From Bacillota bacterium (GTDB lineage: Bacteria; Bacillota; Clostridia; Acetivibrionales; DSM-1351): a stretch of 59,444 nt of DNA. Shown here one piece after another: positions 50,469-59,444 of the stretch. The stretch lies in assembly GCA_023398105.1 (NCBI GenBank), contig JAEWST010000121.1, positions 1 to 59,444 on the forward strand, read 5' to 3'. Under the pieces are notes generated by a model. It saw only the letters and a program-made list of their open reading frames with translations, ran no database searches and was not told where the DNA came from. The translations under genes and the position numbers were made by a program. The stretch's first letter is position 1. Each line of letters opens with the position of its first letter.

Positions 50469-53078
50469 ATGCAAGTCAAGAAAACACAAAAGAAGAAAAA
50501 GTATAAAAGAGTGGAAAGTGGTTTTTCAAAATATAAAAATGAGATAATGGGCTTGATTCTTTTTGCCTTCGGTATTTTGGCGTTGTTTAGCTTTGTTTTT
50601 TCCAATTCCATGGGTGTTTTTGGTAATGGTATTACCAATTTAATGCTTGGATTTTTGGGTATAACAGCATATATATGCCCTTTGATACTTATTGTGTATG
50701 GAGTTGCAATGATATTTAAAAAGAATTCTCATATATTTGAACTGCGAATTATTTATTTTAGTATATTAATTGTTTTATTATCAGCTTATATGCAGGTAGC
50801 AATATTTGATTATGATGAATACACAGGAAGAACATTTTTCAAAAGTATTGCTAATTTTTATAGCCAGGGCACAAAAGCAGAAGGCGGTGGAGTTTTAGGC
50901 GGATTGCTCAGTCTACCCTTTTTGATGACCTTTCAAGTTTTAGGCACAATCATAATTCTTACCACCATATCAATAATTGATATAATTCTATTAACAAATG
51001 TTTCAATGGCTGCATTTCTAAGAAATGTGTCTGCCTATTTTTCAAAGAAAATTAAAACTTCAAATGAAAACAGAAGAATAAGAAAAGTGCAAAGGCAAAA
51101 GGAGCTTGAAGAAGCCGCTGAGGTTACTGATGAGTCAATAAACAATGAAATTCCTGTTAGCAAGAAAAAGATAATCAATTTCAAAATAGAACGGGAGAAC
51201 AAAGCAAATAAAGTGTCCCCAAAGCTAAATAAGGATGAGACTGCTGAAAACTCAGGGCTTTCTACCTCAACTGATGAGGTGGCTAATTCAGATGACCAAA
51301 ATAATGAACAAGAGGAATTTACAGTCAGCTTTACAGGCTTCAATGAGCTTGCTGATGAATTGGTTATTTCAGATATTAATAAATCACAATTTGCTGATGA
51401 CAATAATGAAAATCTAACCCAAAATGAAGCAATAAACAATAATGAGAATGTAGAAAATGACCAAAATCAAGACCATTTACTGAAAATAGATTCAGATGTT
51501 TCTGACCACAATATGACTTGTAAAGATAATTTAGCTATTCCTAATAATGAAAATGCTCAGGATGACGGTGAAATCAAAATACCACCTATAGAAGTAAAAC
51601 CAATAGTATACAATTATCCTTCAGTTGATTTGTTAGATGAAAGTAAGGAAGATTTATCTAATGTCAAGGCGTTGAAAAATATTGCACTAGAGGGTGCAAA
51701 GAAACTTGAGGATACGCTCAAGAGCTTTGGCGTTGAAGCCAGAGTTATAAATATCAGCCGTGGACCTGCAGTTACAAGGTATGAGTTGCAGCCCAGTCCT
51801 GGTGTTAAGGTAAGCAAGATAGTAAATCTATCAGATGATATAGCATTAAACCTTGCTGCCGCTGGAGTTAGAATAGAGGCACCAATTCCCGGAAAAGCTG
51901 CAGTAGGTATTGAAGTGCCGAATAAAGAGATGTCAGCGGTATTATTAAGGGATATTCTTGAGTCTAAAGAATTTACAAATCATGCCTCAAAGCTTGCTTT
52001 TTCAGTGGGAAAGGATATTTCTGGTGAAACGGTTGTAGCTGATATTGGCAAAATGCCTCATTTATTAGTAGCAGGAGCTACTGGGTCAGGAAAGAGTGTG
52101 TGCATAAACAGCCTCATTATGAGTATTTTATTCAAAGCATCACCAGAGGAAGTAAAGCTTTTATTAGTAGACCCAAAGGTTGTAGAGCTGGGGATTTACA
52201 ATGGGATTCCTCATTTGCTTATTCCTGTGGTTACAGACCCTAAAAAGGCAGCGGGTGCTTTGAATTGGGCTGTACAGGAAATGATTAATAGATACAAGCT
52301 ATTTGCAGATAAAGGCGTTAGGGATTTGAAGGGCTATAATGCTATGCTCAAGGCAAATGATGAACAAGGCATATTACCTCAAGTAGTTATAATTGTAGAT
52401 GAGCTTGCTGACCTTATGATGGCAGCACCAAATGACGTTGAGGATGCAATATGCCGATTGGCTCAGATGGCAAGAGCAGCTGGAATGCATTTGGTTATAG
52501 CCACACAAAGACCTTCTGTGGATGTAATAACTGGAGTTATTAAAGCTAATATACCGTCTCGAATATCCTTTGCAGTATCCTCACAGGTGGATTCTAGAAC
52601 AATACTTGATATGGGCGGAGCTGAGAAGCTGCTTGGCAGAGGGGATATGCTCTTTTATCCTGTTGGAGAGCCAAAACCTTTAAGAGTTAAAGGCTCCTTT
52701 GTATCTGATACAGAGGTTGAAAGAGTTGTTGAGTATATAAAAACACAGGGCTACTCCTCATATGATGAAAATATTATAGAAAAAATAAATGATAGTAGTG
52801 CAGGAAATGATGCTAATTCAGGAGACAATGATGCTCTTTTGAATCAGGCAATAGATATGGTTGTTGATGCGGGACAGGCATCTGTTTCATTGGTACAAAG
52901 AAAGTTTAAGGTTGGCTATTCTAGGGCAGCAAGGATAATTGATCAGATGGAAGCGAGAAATATTGTAGGTCGTTTCGAAGGCAGTAAACCCCGTCAAGTT
53001 CTGATTACCAAGCAACAATGGATAGAGATGCAGATGAGTGAACAAAAAAGTGAAAAACAAACTTCACAACAAGTTTAA
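50469..53078 (+). CDS. ftsK: DNA translocase FtsK/SpoIIIE
   Basis: Pumps chromosomal DNA through the closing septum. The 869 residues have four or five N-terminal membrane helices (about 25-190), then an acidic Asn-rich linker (about 200-390). The motor domain has Walker A GATGSGKS (K542) and Walker B VVIIVDELADLMM, followed by ATQRPSVDVITGVIKANIPS. The C-terminal gamma winged-helix domain that reads orientation sequences begins near residue 790 (QASVSLVQRKFKVGYSRAARI). The ATG at 50469 follows GAGGGG. No other translocase gene is visible here, so I cannot tell whether it serves division, sporulation or both. Confidence 0.96.
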   Translation: MQVKKTQKKKKYKRVESGFSKYKNEIMGLILFAFGILALFSFVFSNSMGVFGNGITNLMLGFLGITAYICPLILIVYGVAMIFKKNSHIFELRIIYFSILIVLLSAYMQVAIFDYDEYTGRTFFKSIANFYSQGTKAEGGGVLGGLLSLPFLMTFQVLGTIIILTTISIIDIILLTNVSMAAFLRNVSAYFSKKIKTSNENRRIRKVQRQKELEEAAEVTDESINNEIPVSKKKIINFKIERENKANKVSPKLNKDETAENSGLSTSTDEVANSDDQNNEQEEFTVSFTGFNELADELVISDINKSQFADDNNENLTQNEAINNNENVENDQNQDHLLKIDSDVSDHNMTCKDNLAIPNNENAQDDGEIKIPPIEVKPIVYNYPSVDLLDESKEDLSNVKALKNIALEGAKKLEDTLKSFGVEARVINISRGPAVTRYELQPSPGVKVSKIVNLSDDIALNLAAAGVRIEAPIPGKAAVGIEVPNKEMSAVLLRDILESKEFTNHASKLAFSVGKDISGETVVADIGKMPHLLVAGATGSGKSVCINSLIMSILFKASPEEVKLLLVDPKVVELGIYNGIPHLLIPVVTDPKKAAGALNWAVQEMINRYKLFADKGVRDLKGYNAMLKANDEQGILPQVVIIVDELADLMMAAPNDVEDAICRLAQMARAAGMHLVIATQRPSVDVITGVIKANIPSRISFAVSSQVDSRTILDMGGAEKLLGRGDMLFYPVGEPKPLRVKGSFVSDTEVERVVEYIKTQGYSSYDENIIEKINDSSAGNDANSGDNDALLNQAIDMVVDAGQASVSLVQRKFKVGYSRAARIIDQMEARNIVGRFEGSKPRQVLITKQQWIEMQMSEQKSEKQTSQQV

Positions 53079-53216
53079 TGAAGACTATTTCCCGAAAACT
53101 AATATTGCTTCAATATTCAGAATATAAATCTTAGTAGAATTTTTACATTAGCGAAAGGATGTTTCAACTAGCTGAAATTTGCAAAAGATTCTAATAAAAT
53201 ACACGCGGGGGTGCTT

Positions 53217-55007
53217 ATGTTCCTTTTAACTTCATTCAATATGCTTATATTAGTTTTACTAATTGCATATGTATTTTACAGGCTTATCAAAACAAAAAGT
53301 ATTGTAACGCTTATTTCATTTACACTGCAGTTATCGGCGTTAACAATTGTACTGCTCTCGGTAGTAAATGGAGTTCAAACTAGTACAGGGGTGGAGCTTT
53401 TCTATATTACCTTTGGAATAGTCATTCCATGTTGCATAGTAGCTTTTGATTATTACTCAATGATTAAAAAAGTTAAGGTTAAAGGTAGCTATGAAGGTTT
53501 AATAACTGTTAACAAAAATGAAAAATTTAATATCGACAATTCATCTGAAATTATGAGCGTCATAACAAATGATGAATTTGTAAGTGAAACCATATCAGAA
53601 CTCAACCAGCTTAGAGATGATTTATTTAAAGGACTGAAGAAAAAATTAGTACAAGCTGAGGCGTATTATAATGAAAGCAATTACGATGCCGCCTATGAAA
53701 TTAACGACAGTCTTATTGGGCTTTGCAGCACATCTTCAAATTTATATTTTAGCTTTGGTAACTCTTGCTTTAAGAAAGGACTGCTTAGCGAAGCCCTTTC
53801 ACATTATAGAAAGGTACTTGAACTTAATGAACAGCTAATTTCAAAAAACCCAAAAACAAGTTCTTTGAATACTACCGTTAAAGAAGGTATTTCAAATATT
53901 AAATTTAAGGAATATCTTGTTTATTATAATATTGGAGTTACATATTTAAATATGGGAAAAGTAGATTTCGCCCTTGAGAATTTTGAAAAATCCTTGAAAA
54001 TTAACCCTTCTTTTGATAGTGCAAAGGAAGGCGTTGGAAGAGTATTAGTGCAAAATGGGAAAAATAGTCAGGCGGTTAAATATTATGAAGAAATTCTTGA
54101 AAAGGATGGTAGCAATTATACAGTAGGTCTGTTACTTGGCAAATTGTTTGTTGAATTAAATAATGCTGACAGAGCACAAGAGTGCTTTGAACAGTGTATA
54201 AAGAATAAGTCGGATAAACCTGAAGCATATACAGAGCTGGGCAGGTTGTTTATGTCACAGAAGAAATATTCAAATGCAGCTAAATTATATAAAAAATACA
54301 TAGCTATAAAGGAAGATGATTTCAATGGGCACTACAACCTTGCAGGCTGCTATTATCAGACACAAGAATATAAAAAAGCTATTTCAGAGTATCAAAAGGC
54401 AATTATGTTAAATTCCAAAAGCTATAACAGCTTGTTTAATATGGCACTTATTTATGAAGAAACAAAGGAATTTGATAAGGCTGCTGAGTGCTATGAAAAT
54501 GCTATATCAATAAAACAAGATTTTGTTGATGCTTACAACAATCTTGGTATTTTGTATTCCAAGCAGCAAAGGCAGTTTGAAGCTTTGGCAGCTTATTCAA
54601 AGGGTATAAAAGCAAGTCCTGGGAATTTTAGATTATACTATAATATGGGTGTTGTGCTATTTGAGTTAAGAAGGTTTGAGGACGCAGTAGATTCCTTCAA
54701 TAGGGCAATTGAAATTAATGCAGAGGACAATGAAGTTTACTATTATCTTGGTGCGGCATTAACAGAGCTAAAACAGTATGACCATGCTATAAAAGCATAT
54801 AGCAGGGCTCTTAATGAGAATATGAGCGATGGTGAGTTGTATTATAATATTGCAGCGGTTTATGCCTTAATGAAAAAGCAGGATATTGCAATTGATAATT
54901 TGAAAAAGGCAATAAACATGAATCCTAATATTAAGCAGGAGATTTTTCAAAATAGGGTGTTTGACTACATATTGATGAACTCGGATTTTATGGAGCTGAT
55001 ATCGTAG
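53217..55007 (+). CDS. TPR-repeat membrane protein
   Basis: About 596 residues. Two or three membrane helices occupy the first 90 residues (NMLILVLLIAYVFYRLI; LSALTIVLLSVV; FYITFGIVIPCCIVAFDYYS). From about residue 145 the protein consists of roughly a dozen tetratricopeptide repeats (for example YYNIGVTYLNMGKVDFALEN; AYNNLGILYSKQQRQFEALA), a protein-interaction scaffold facing the cytoplasm or outside. The ATG at 53217 is preceded by GCGGGGGTG; the GTG at 53211 is an alternative. It sits between ftsK and ygiQ with no conserved partner. No enzymatic domain is visible and its role is unknown. Confidence 0.85.
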   Translation: MFLLTSFNMLILVLLIAYVFYRLIKTKSIVTLISFTLQLSALTIVLLSVVNGVQTSTGVELFYITFGIVIPCCIVAFDYYSMIKKVKVKGSYEGLITVNKNEKFNIDNSSEIMSVITNDEFVSETISELNQLRDDLFKGLKKKLVQAEAYYNESNYDAAYEINDSLIGLCSTSSNLYFSFGNSCFKKGLLSEALSHYRKVLELNEQLISKNPKTSSLNTTVKEGISNIKFKEYLVYYNIGVTYLNMGKVDFALENFEKSLKINPSFDSAKEGVGRVLVQNGKNSQAVKYYEEILEKDGSNYTVGLLLGKLFVELNNADRAQECFEQCIKNKSDKPEAYTELGRLFMSQKKYSNAAKLYKKYIAIKEDDFNGHYNLAGCYYQTQEYKKAISEYQKAIMLNSKSYNSLFNMALIYEETKEFDKAAECYENAISIKQDFVDAYNNLGILYSKQQRQFEALAAYSKGIKASPGNFRLYYNMGVVLFELRRFEDAVDSFNRAIEINAEDNEVYYYLGAALTELKQYDHAIKAYSRALNENMSDGELYYNIAAVYALMKKQDIAIDNLKKAINMNPNIKQEIFQNRVFDYILMNSDFMELIS

Positions 55008-55124
55008 ATAAATGCCTCTTATACAGTTAGATAATGGATTAATTGATAGAAGTTTTAACAAAAAATAAGTAATGTATTAATCACTATAATATCACATTTT
55101 CAATAACATAAAAAAGTAATATTT

Positions 55125-55225
55125 CTGCAACAAACCATTGATAAGTTTGAACACCGATAGATTTTTTTTGTGGGAAGTTTGCGTTTTAAAATCAACTTTC
55201 GAACATAGACTATCGGTGTTTAAAC
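55125..55225. repeat. Dispersed palindromic repeat (family 1), two opposed arms
   Basis: GCAACAAACCATTGATAAGT and TTGAACACCGATAGATTTTT are followed by GTGGGAAGTTTGCG, then in the opposite sense ATCAACTTTCGAACATAGAC and TATCGGTGTTTAAAC. The arms GTTTGAACACCGATAG and CTATCGGTGTTTAAAC can pair. It lies between the TPR and YgiQ genes. Confidence 0.8.
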
Positions 55226-55414
55226 AACGTAATTTGGGTAGATAGCAGAGGATTATTTTGCTTGAGGGTTTATTCACGTCTAATTTGTGTTAAAATAATA
55301 CTAATTGGCGTTTTTTTGATGTTTAATAACATATGTCAGCTAGATAAATTAACATGCTATAATAATAGATTAAATACAATATGGATAATTAATTACGGAA
55401 AGTACGGGGTGCAA

Positions 55415-57664
55415 ATGAGTTTTTTACCAATAAGTTTTGAGGATATGAATGAAAGAGGCTGGAATCAGCTGGATTTTTTGTATATAAGCGGTGATGCCTA
55501 TGTGGATCATCCCAGCTTTGGACATGCTATTATAAGCAGAGTACTTGAGAGCGAGGGCTTCAAGGTTGGAATAATCGCACAGCCCAATTGGAAAAACAGT
55601 GAAGACTTCAAGAGGTTAGGACGTCCTAAATATGGTGTTCTTATTTCTTCAGGTGTTATTGATTCTATGGTCAACCACTATACTGCTAGTAAAAAGAAAA
55701 GGTCGCAGGATTTGTATTCACCAGGAGGAAAAGCAGGACATAGACCTGATAGAGCTATAATTGTCTATGCCAATAAAATTAAAGAGATTTTCAAGGATAC
55801 ACCAGTTATTATTGGTGGAATTGAGGCCAGTCTCAGGAGATTTGCACATTACGATTATTGGGAAGACAAGGTAAGAAGATCAATTCTTGTTGACTCAAAA
55901 GCAGATTTGCTGCTATATGGGATGGGAGATAAATCAATTGTTGAGATAGCTAATCTTTTAAAAAGAGATATACCTATTACAAGTATAAAGAATATTGGTG
56001 GAAGTGCATACATGGCAAGCTATGATGAGCTTCCGCAAGACATAAAGCAGGCTATTGCTTCCAAAGGTACGAAAAAAATAGCTATACTTCCTTCATATGA
56101 TGAGGTCTTAAATGACAAGAAAGTATATGCAGAGGCGTTTAAAATCCAATACAATGAGCAGGATGCAATTAATGGCAAGATACTTGTGCAACAGCAGGGT
56201 GACAGGTATTTAGTTCAAAATTTGCCATCAATGCCTATGTCAGAAAGTGAATTGGACAGGGTTTATGCACTTCCCTACGAGAGAACCTATCACCATATAT
56301 ATGAGCAGTACGGTGGTGTGCCAGCAATTACTGAGGTTGAATTTAGCGTCACTAGTCACAGAGGCTGTTATGGAGGATGTTCCTTTTGTGCACTAAATTT
56401 TCATCAAGGAAGGGTTATTCAAAAGAGAAGTCAGGCTTCTATTATCAATGAGGCAAAAAAACTCACTTGGACTGAAGGCTTTAAGGGTTATATACATGAT
56501 GTGGGTGGTCCTACTGCAAACTTTAGAAATGTTGCTTGTAAAAAACAGATAAAGCACGGTGTATGTAAGGATAGACAATGCTTGTACCCTGAACCTTGTA
56601 AGAATCTTATAGTTGATCATTCTGAGTATTTAAGCTTGCTAAGAAAATTAAGAGAACTTCCAAATATCAAGAAGGTTTTTGTTCGTTCAGGTATCAGATA
56701 TGACTATTTGATGTATGACAAGGACGATACCTTCTTTACAGAGCTGTGTGAGCATCACGTCAGCGGTCAGCTTAAGGTTGCACCAGAACATGTGGTGGAC
56801 AGAGTTTTAGATAAAATGGGAAAATCAAAGCGGCAGCTTTATGATAGATTTGTAAAAAAGTTTTATGATACTAATAAAAGGATTAATAAAGAACAGTATC
56901 TTGTTCCGTATTTAATGTCAAGCCATCCTGGAAGCGATTTGAATGCTGCTGTGGAGCTGTCAGTATATCTTAAAGAACATCATATAATGCCTGAGCAGGT
57001 GCAGGATTTTTATCCAACGCCAGGTACATTATCTACCTGCATGTTTTATACAGGCTATGATATTAGAAATATGAAGAAGGTCTATGTTCCCAAGACTGTA
57101 AAAGAAAAAGCTCTGCAGAGAGCTTTACTGCAATACAGGAAAAAAGAGAATTATCATCTTGTTATTGAGGCTTTAAAAGAAGCAAATAGGGAGGATTTAA
57201 TTGGTTTTGGTCCAAATTGTCTTGTAAAGCCCATGAGAGGCAAGGGAAAAACAGTTTCTGATTCTGAAAAAGCATCAAATAAGCAGAATTCCAATAAAAA
57301 GGGCAATAAAAATAACTTTGAAAAATCAAGCTCTGCTAATAACAAAACAGGTCGTAACAACGCTTCAAATAAAAAGGGAAAAAGTAGCTCAAAATTCAGT
57401 AATGATGAAAGAAATAAATATGATAAAAAAGTAAAAAAAGGCTATGAGGATGCTAAGACACAGCATGAGAAAGAGAGTTATAAAGGTAGCAATGGTATTA
57501 AGGATTCAAATAAAAGAAAAAGCTACAGCAAGGATAATGACCGAAAAGGCCTGACAAGTAACAATGTTGAAAAACCCCATAATGGTAATAAGAACAAAAG
57601 CAGACAGACTTTAGAATATGGTAATAATAAAAAACCAAAGCAATTGACAAGTAAAAGGCGATAA
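55415..57664 (+). CDS. YgiQ-family radical-SAM protein
   Basis: A 749-residue member of the UPF0313/YgiQ family, whose reaction is not established. The N-terminal domain (FLPISFEDMNERGWNQLDF, DAYVDHPSFGHAIISRVLE) is followed by the radical-SAM core with C318-x3-C322-x2-C325 in RGCYGGCSFC and a further Cys group (CKKQIKHGVCKDRQCLYPEPC). After about residue 610 comes a low-complexity Lys/Asn/Ser tail of some 140 residues, not needed for the fold. The ATG at 55415 with CGGGGTG upstream gives the conserved N-terminus; an upstream open stretch from 55262 is rejected as it lacks similarity. A 9-bp hairpin follows the gene. Confidence 0.93.
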   Translation: MSFLPISFEDMNERGWNQLDFLYISGDAYVDHPSFGHAIISRVLESEGFKVGIIAQPNWKNSEDFKRLGRPKYGVLISSGVIDSMVNHYTASKKKRSQDLYSPGGKAGHRPDRAIIVYANKIKEIFKDTPVIIGGIEASLRRFAHYDYWEDKVRRSILVDSKADLLLYGMGDKSIVEIANLLKRDIPITSIKNIGGSAYMASYDELPQDIKQAIASKGTKKIAILPSYDEVLNDKKVYAEAFKIQYNEQDAINGKILVQQQGDRYLVQNLPSMPMSESELDRVYALPYERTYHHIYEQYGGVPAITEVEFSVTSHRGCYGGCSFCALNFHQGRVIQKRSQASIINEAKKLTWTEGFKGYIHDVGGPTANFRNVACKKQIKHGVCKDRQCLYPEPCKNLIVDHSEYLSLLRKLRELPNIKKVFVRSGIRYDYLMYDKDDTFFTELCEHHVSGQLKVAPEHVVDRVLDKMGKSKRQLYDRFVKKFYDTNKRINKEQYLVPYLMSSHPGSDLNAAVELSVYLKEHHIMPEQVQDFYPTPGTLSTCMFYTGYDIRNMKKVYVPKTVKEKALQRALLQYRKKENYHLVIEALKEANREDLIGFGPNCLVKPMRGKGKTVSDSEKASNKQNSNKKGNKNNFEKSSSANNKTGRNNASNKKGKSSSKFSNDERNKYDKKVKKGYEDAKTQHEKESYKGSNGIKDSNKRKSYSKDNDRKGLTSNNVEKPHNGNKNKSRQTLEYGNNKKPKQLTSKRR

Positions 57665-57701
57665 ATTACAATGGATTAGTAAAAATTATCAAAAATTACT
57701 T

Positions 57702-57737
57702 AGGAATACTGTTTATTTGCATTATACTAGTATTCCT
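57702..57737 (+). other. Hairpin between ygiQ-type gene and folD
   Basis: AGGAATACT pairs perfectly with AGTATTCCT (18-base loop), followed by TTTG. It is a weak terminator at best, ending 22 bp before the folD start codon and so near its ribosome site (GAAAGGA). Confidence 0.5.
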
Positions 57738-57759
57738 TTGATACAGAAAGGAAAAATAT

Positions 57760-58614
57760 ATGTCTGCAAAAGTATTAAATGGAACAGAACTAGCTGGAAA
57801 AGTAAAAGCTGATTTAAAACAAAAGCTTGAGGCATTAAAGAAAAACGGAATAAATGCTGGACTTGCTGTTATTATTGTTGGAGATGACCCAGCATCAAGA
57901 GTTTATGTAAATCATAAGAAAAATGACTGTGCTGAAATAGGAATAAAATCCTTTGAATATGCATTGCCAGCAACTACTACAGAAGAAGAATTATTAGATT
58001 TAATAGATACTTTAAATAATGATGATACTGTAAATGGAATATTAGTTCAGATGCCAATTCCAAAGCACATTAATGAAGACAAAGTAATTGCAACAATAAA
58101 TCCATTAAAGGATGCTGATTGTTTTCATCCAATAAACGTAGGTAACCTTATGATTGGCAAGCCCATATTTTTACCATGCACACCTGCGGGAGTAGTTGAG
58201 CTGTTAGAGGCAAATGATATACAGATTGAAGGCAAGCATTGTGTTGTGGTTGGAAGAAGCAATATTGTTGGTAAGCCGCAGGCAATTTTACTATTAGCAA
58301 AGAATGCAACAGTAACAATATGTCATTCAAAAACTGCTAATATTCAGGAAATTTGTAAAAGTGCTGACATATTAGTTTGTGCAATAGGTAAAGCTGAGTT
58401 TATCAAGCCTGAATTTGTAAAGCCAGGTGCAGTTGTAATTGATGTTGGAGTATCAAGGGGTGCAGATGGGAAACTAGTTGGGGATGTGCAGTTCCAATCT
58501 GTTTGCGAGGTTGCTTCAGCTATTACAAAGGTTACAGGCGGTGTGGGACCTATGACTAGGGCTATGCTAATGCAAAATACTTTTATAGCAACCCTTATAC
58601 AAAATAGCAATTAA
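57760..58614 (+). CDS. folD: Methylenetetrahydrofolate dehydrogenase/cyclohydrolase FolD
   Basis: Bifunctional cytoplasmic enzyme of one-carbon metabolism that interconverts methylene-, methenyl- and formyl-tetrahydrofolate. The 284 residues are full length. Motifs: AVIIVGDDPASRVYVNHKKN (catalytic lysine region), GILVQMPIPKHI, PCTPAGVVELL, the NADP-binding VVVGRSNIVGKPQAILLL and the C-terminal GGVGPMTRAMLMQNT. The ATG at 57760 follows GAAAGGAAAA. It is probably transcribed alone or with ygiQ; no folate riboswitch is seen upstream. Confidence 0.97.
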   Translation: MSAKVLNGTELAGKVKADLKQKLEALKKNGINAGLAVIIVGDDPASRVYVNHKKNDCAEIGIKSFEYALPATTTEEELLDLIDTLNNDDTVNGILVQMPIPKHINEDKVIATINPLKDADCFHPINVGNLMIGKPIFLPCTPAGVVELLEANDIQIEGKHCVVVGRSNIVGKPQAILLLAKNATVTICHSKTANIQEICKSADILVCAIGKAEFIKPEFVKPGAVVIDVGVSRGADGKLVGDVQFQSVCEVASAITKVTGGVGPMTRAMLMQNTFIATLIQNSN

Positions 58615-58993
58615 GGTAAAGAATACTCACAAAAAAAGTATGCTAAATTTGTGATAACTTTTTAATTCTTGACATAAAAATCAAAAACGATTAAAATTAA
58701 ATTGTCACGGCATTAAGTTGGTTGTATTGTATAATTAATCATTGAATTATTAAGCTTGTTTTTAGGCTAATTTATATATGTAGTTTGTAGTTTGTTTTTA
58801 CATCTCATATCGAATACAAAGTACATCTTAGTTGTACTGGGATAGCCCAAGTATGTATGCTTAGTTTTGATTATAAGGTATATTTTTACGATACAGAAAA
58901 AGTTCGCTGTATTATTCCAACTTTAATTCCAGATATTGATTATTGAAAAAATGAATTGTGAAATTTGAGCTTTGAAAACTGAATAAGGAGGAG
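58615..58993 (+). promoter_or_regulatory. Control region and long leader of rny
   Basis: A gene-free 379 bp. A near-consensus promoter lies at 58669-58697: TTGACA, 17-base spacer, TAAAAT. The predicted start near 58704 leaves a leader of about 290 bases, unusually long, with no riboswitch I recognise and no strong terminator hairpin. A long leader could reflect feedback by RNase Y on its own mRNA; this is inference. Confidence 0.75.
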
Positions 58994-59444
58994 GTGTGCG
59001 ACATAGAATTATTATTTCTTGGATTAACTATTGGAATAGTTATTGCAGTTATTGCTTCATTTATATTTTACAAAAGAGGATTTGAGGCTAGAAAGAAACA
59101 AGCTGAAGCCGCAATAGGCAGTGCTGAGCAAGAAGCTCAGAGAATTGTGGGTGAAGCACTGAAACAAGGGGAAAACAAAAAGAGAGAGACACTTCTTGAA
59201 GCTAAGGAAGAAATCCACAAGACAAGGATTGAAATTGATAGAGATATCAAAGACAGAAGAAATGAATTCCAGAGGCAGGAAAGAAGACTCGTTCAGAAGG
59301 AAGAATCCCTTGACAAAAAGGTAGAGGCACTTGAGCAGAAAGATGAAGCTCTGAACAAAAAGACAAAAGAGCTTGAACTTATGCAGGAGCGCACAGAAGA
59401 ACTTGTTAGAAAGCAAACAGAGGAACTAGAGAGAATATCTGGTT
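58994..59444 (+). CDS. rny: Ribonuclease Y, N-terminal part (3' end outside window)
   Basis: Membrane-anchored endoribonuclease that starts mRNA decay. About 150 residues are visible: an N-terminal membrane helix (ELLFLGLTIGIVIAVIASFI) and then the charged coiled coil typical of the family (RETLLEAKEEIHKTRIE, then RRNEFQRQERRLVQKEESLD). The KH and HD domains lie beyond the window. The start is unclear: GTG 58994 is the only common start codon, but it sits two bases after AAGGAGG; an ATA at 59003 is ideally placed behind GGAGGTG. I record the GTG. Confidence 0.9.
   Translation, partial: MCDIELLFLGLTIGIVIAVIASFIFYKRGFEARKKQAEAAIGSAEQEAQRIVGEALKQGENKKRETLLEAKEEIHKTRIEIDRDIKDRRNEFQRQERRLVQKEESLDKKVEALEQKDEALNKKTKELELMQERTEELVRKQTEELERISG

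Noticed and set aside
51035..51439. Minus-strand open frame of 134 codons inside ftsK
   Set aside because: It is a shadow of the low-complexity acidic linker; Ser/Leu/Phe-rich composition and no ribosome site.
2304..55225. Insertion sequence or prophage as the source of the repeats
   Set aside because: No transposase, integrase or phage gene was found anywhere in the window, so only non-autonomous elements can be claimed.
59057..59416. Minus-strand open frame of 119 codons at the right edge
   Set aside because: It is the complement of the RNase Y coiled coil; the Phe/Leu-rich product results from Lys/Glu codons read backwards.

Overview
The window is AT-rich DNA from a low-GC Gram-positive anaerobe. 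A type I dockerin on a secreted GH26 enzyme, a YesM/YesN two-component system, an LplB/YtcP-type sugar importer, strong AGGAGG ribosome sites, DivIVA and the SepF (ylm) cluster together suggest a cellulosome-producing clostridium of the Ruminiclostridium type. The genus is inferred from gene content; no rRNA or tRNA gene is present to confirm it.

Layout. (1) 1-2.8 kb: the end of a citrate synthase gene, then oxygen-defence genes (desulfoferrodoxin, flavin reductase-rubredoxin fusion, hemerythrin). (2) 3.5-24.5 kb: a plant-polysaccharide locus. It holds a dockerin-bearing multimodular GH26 protein, two ABC permeases and a lipoprotein receptor, cytoplasmic GH42 beta-galactosidase and GH29 alpha-fucosidase, a YesN/YesM pair on the minus strand, then GH31 alpha-xylosidase and GH3 beta-glucosidase. 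The enzyme set fits import and stepwise trimming of xyloglucan oligosaccharides, with a cellulosomal (probably mannan-active) enzyme beside it. (3) 24.9-25.8 kb: a GAF/LuxR-type regulator broken by a frameshift at a run of seven T. (4) 25.9-34.5 kb: an eight-gene surface-glycan cluster (UbiA-family transferase, flippase, three GT2, SDR, class III aminotransferase, membrane EEP-family protein). (5) 35.2-39.7 kb: a radical-SAM/SPASM peptide maturase overlapping a ten-cysteine precursor peptide, a 21-bp tandem-repeat array, and an ABC exporter pair. (6) 40-45.4 kb: PLP-dependent decarboxylase, MerR-type coiled-coil protein, RluA-type pseudouridine synthase, YnbB-type PLP enzyme. (7) 45.5-59.4 kb: a housekeeping block (HlyD-like protein, YggS, SepF, YggT, YlmH, DivIVA, FtsK/SpoIIIE, TPR protein, YgiQ, FolD, start of RNase Y).

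The most striking non-coding signal is a family of dispersed palindromic intergenic repeats at about a dozen places. They look like non-autonomous mobile elements. One copy encodes the last codons of the YnbB-type gene, one starts at the stop codon of ylmH, and several flank genes of the polysaccharide locus. A second family with 15-18 bp terminal inverted repeats sits between the fucosidase and yesN genes. No transposase, CRISPR array, rRNA or tRNA gene was found. The best candidate for an undescribed system is the radical-SAM and Cys/His-repeat peptide pair at 35254-36869.
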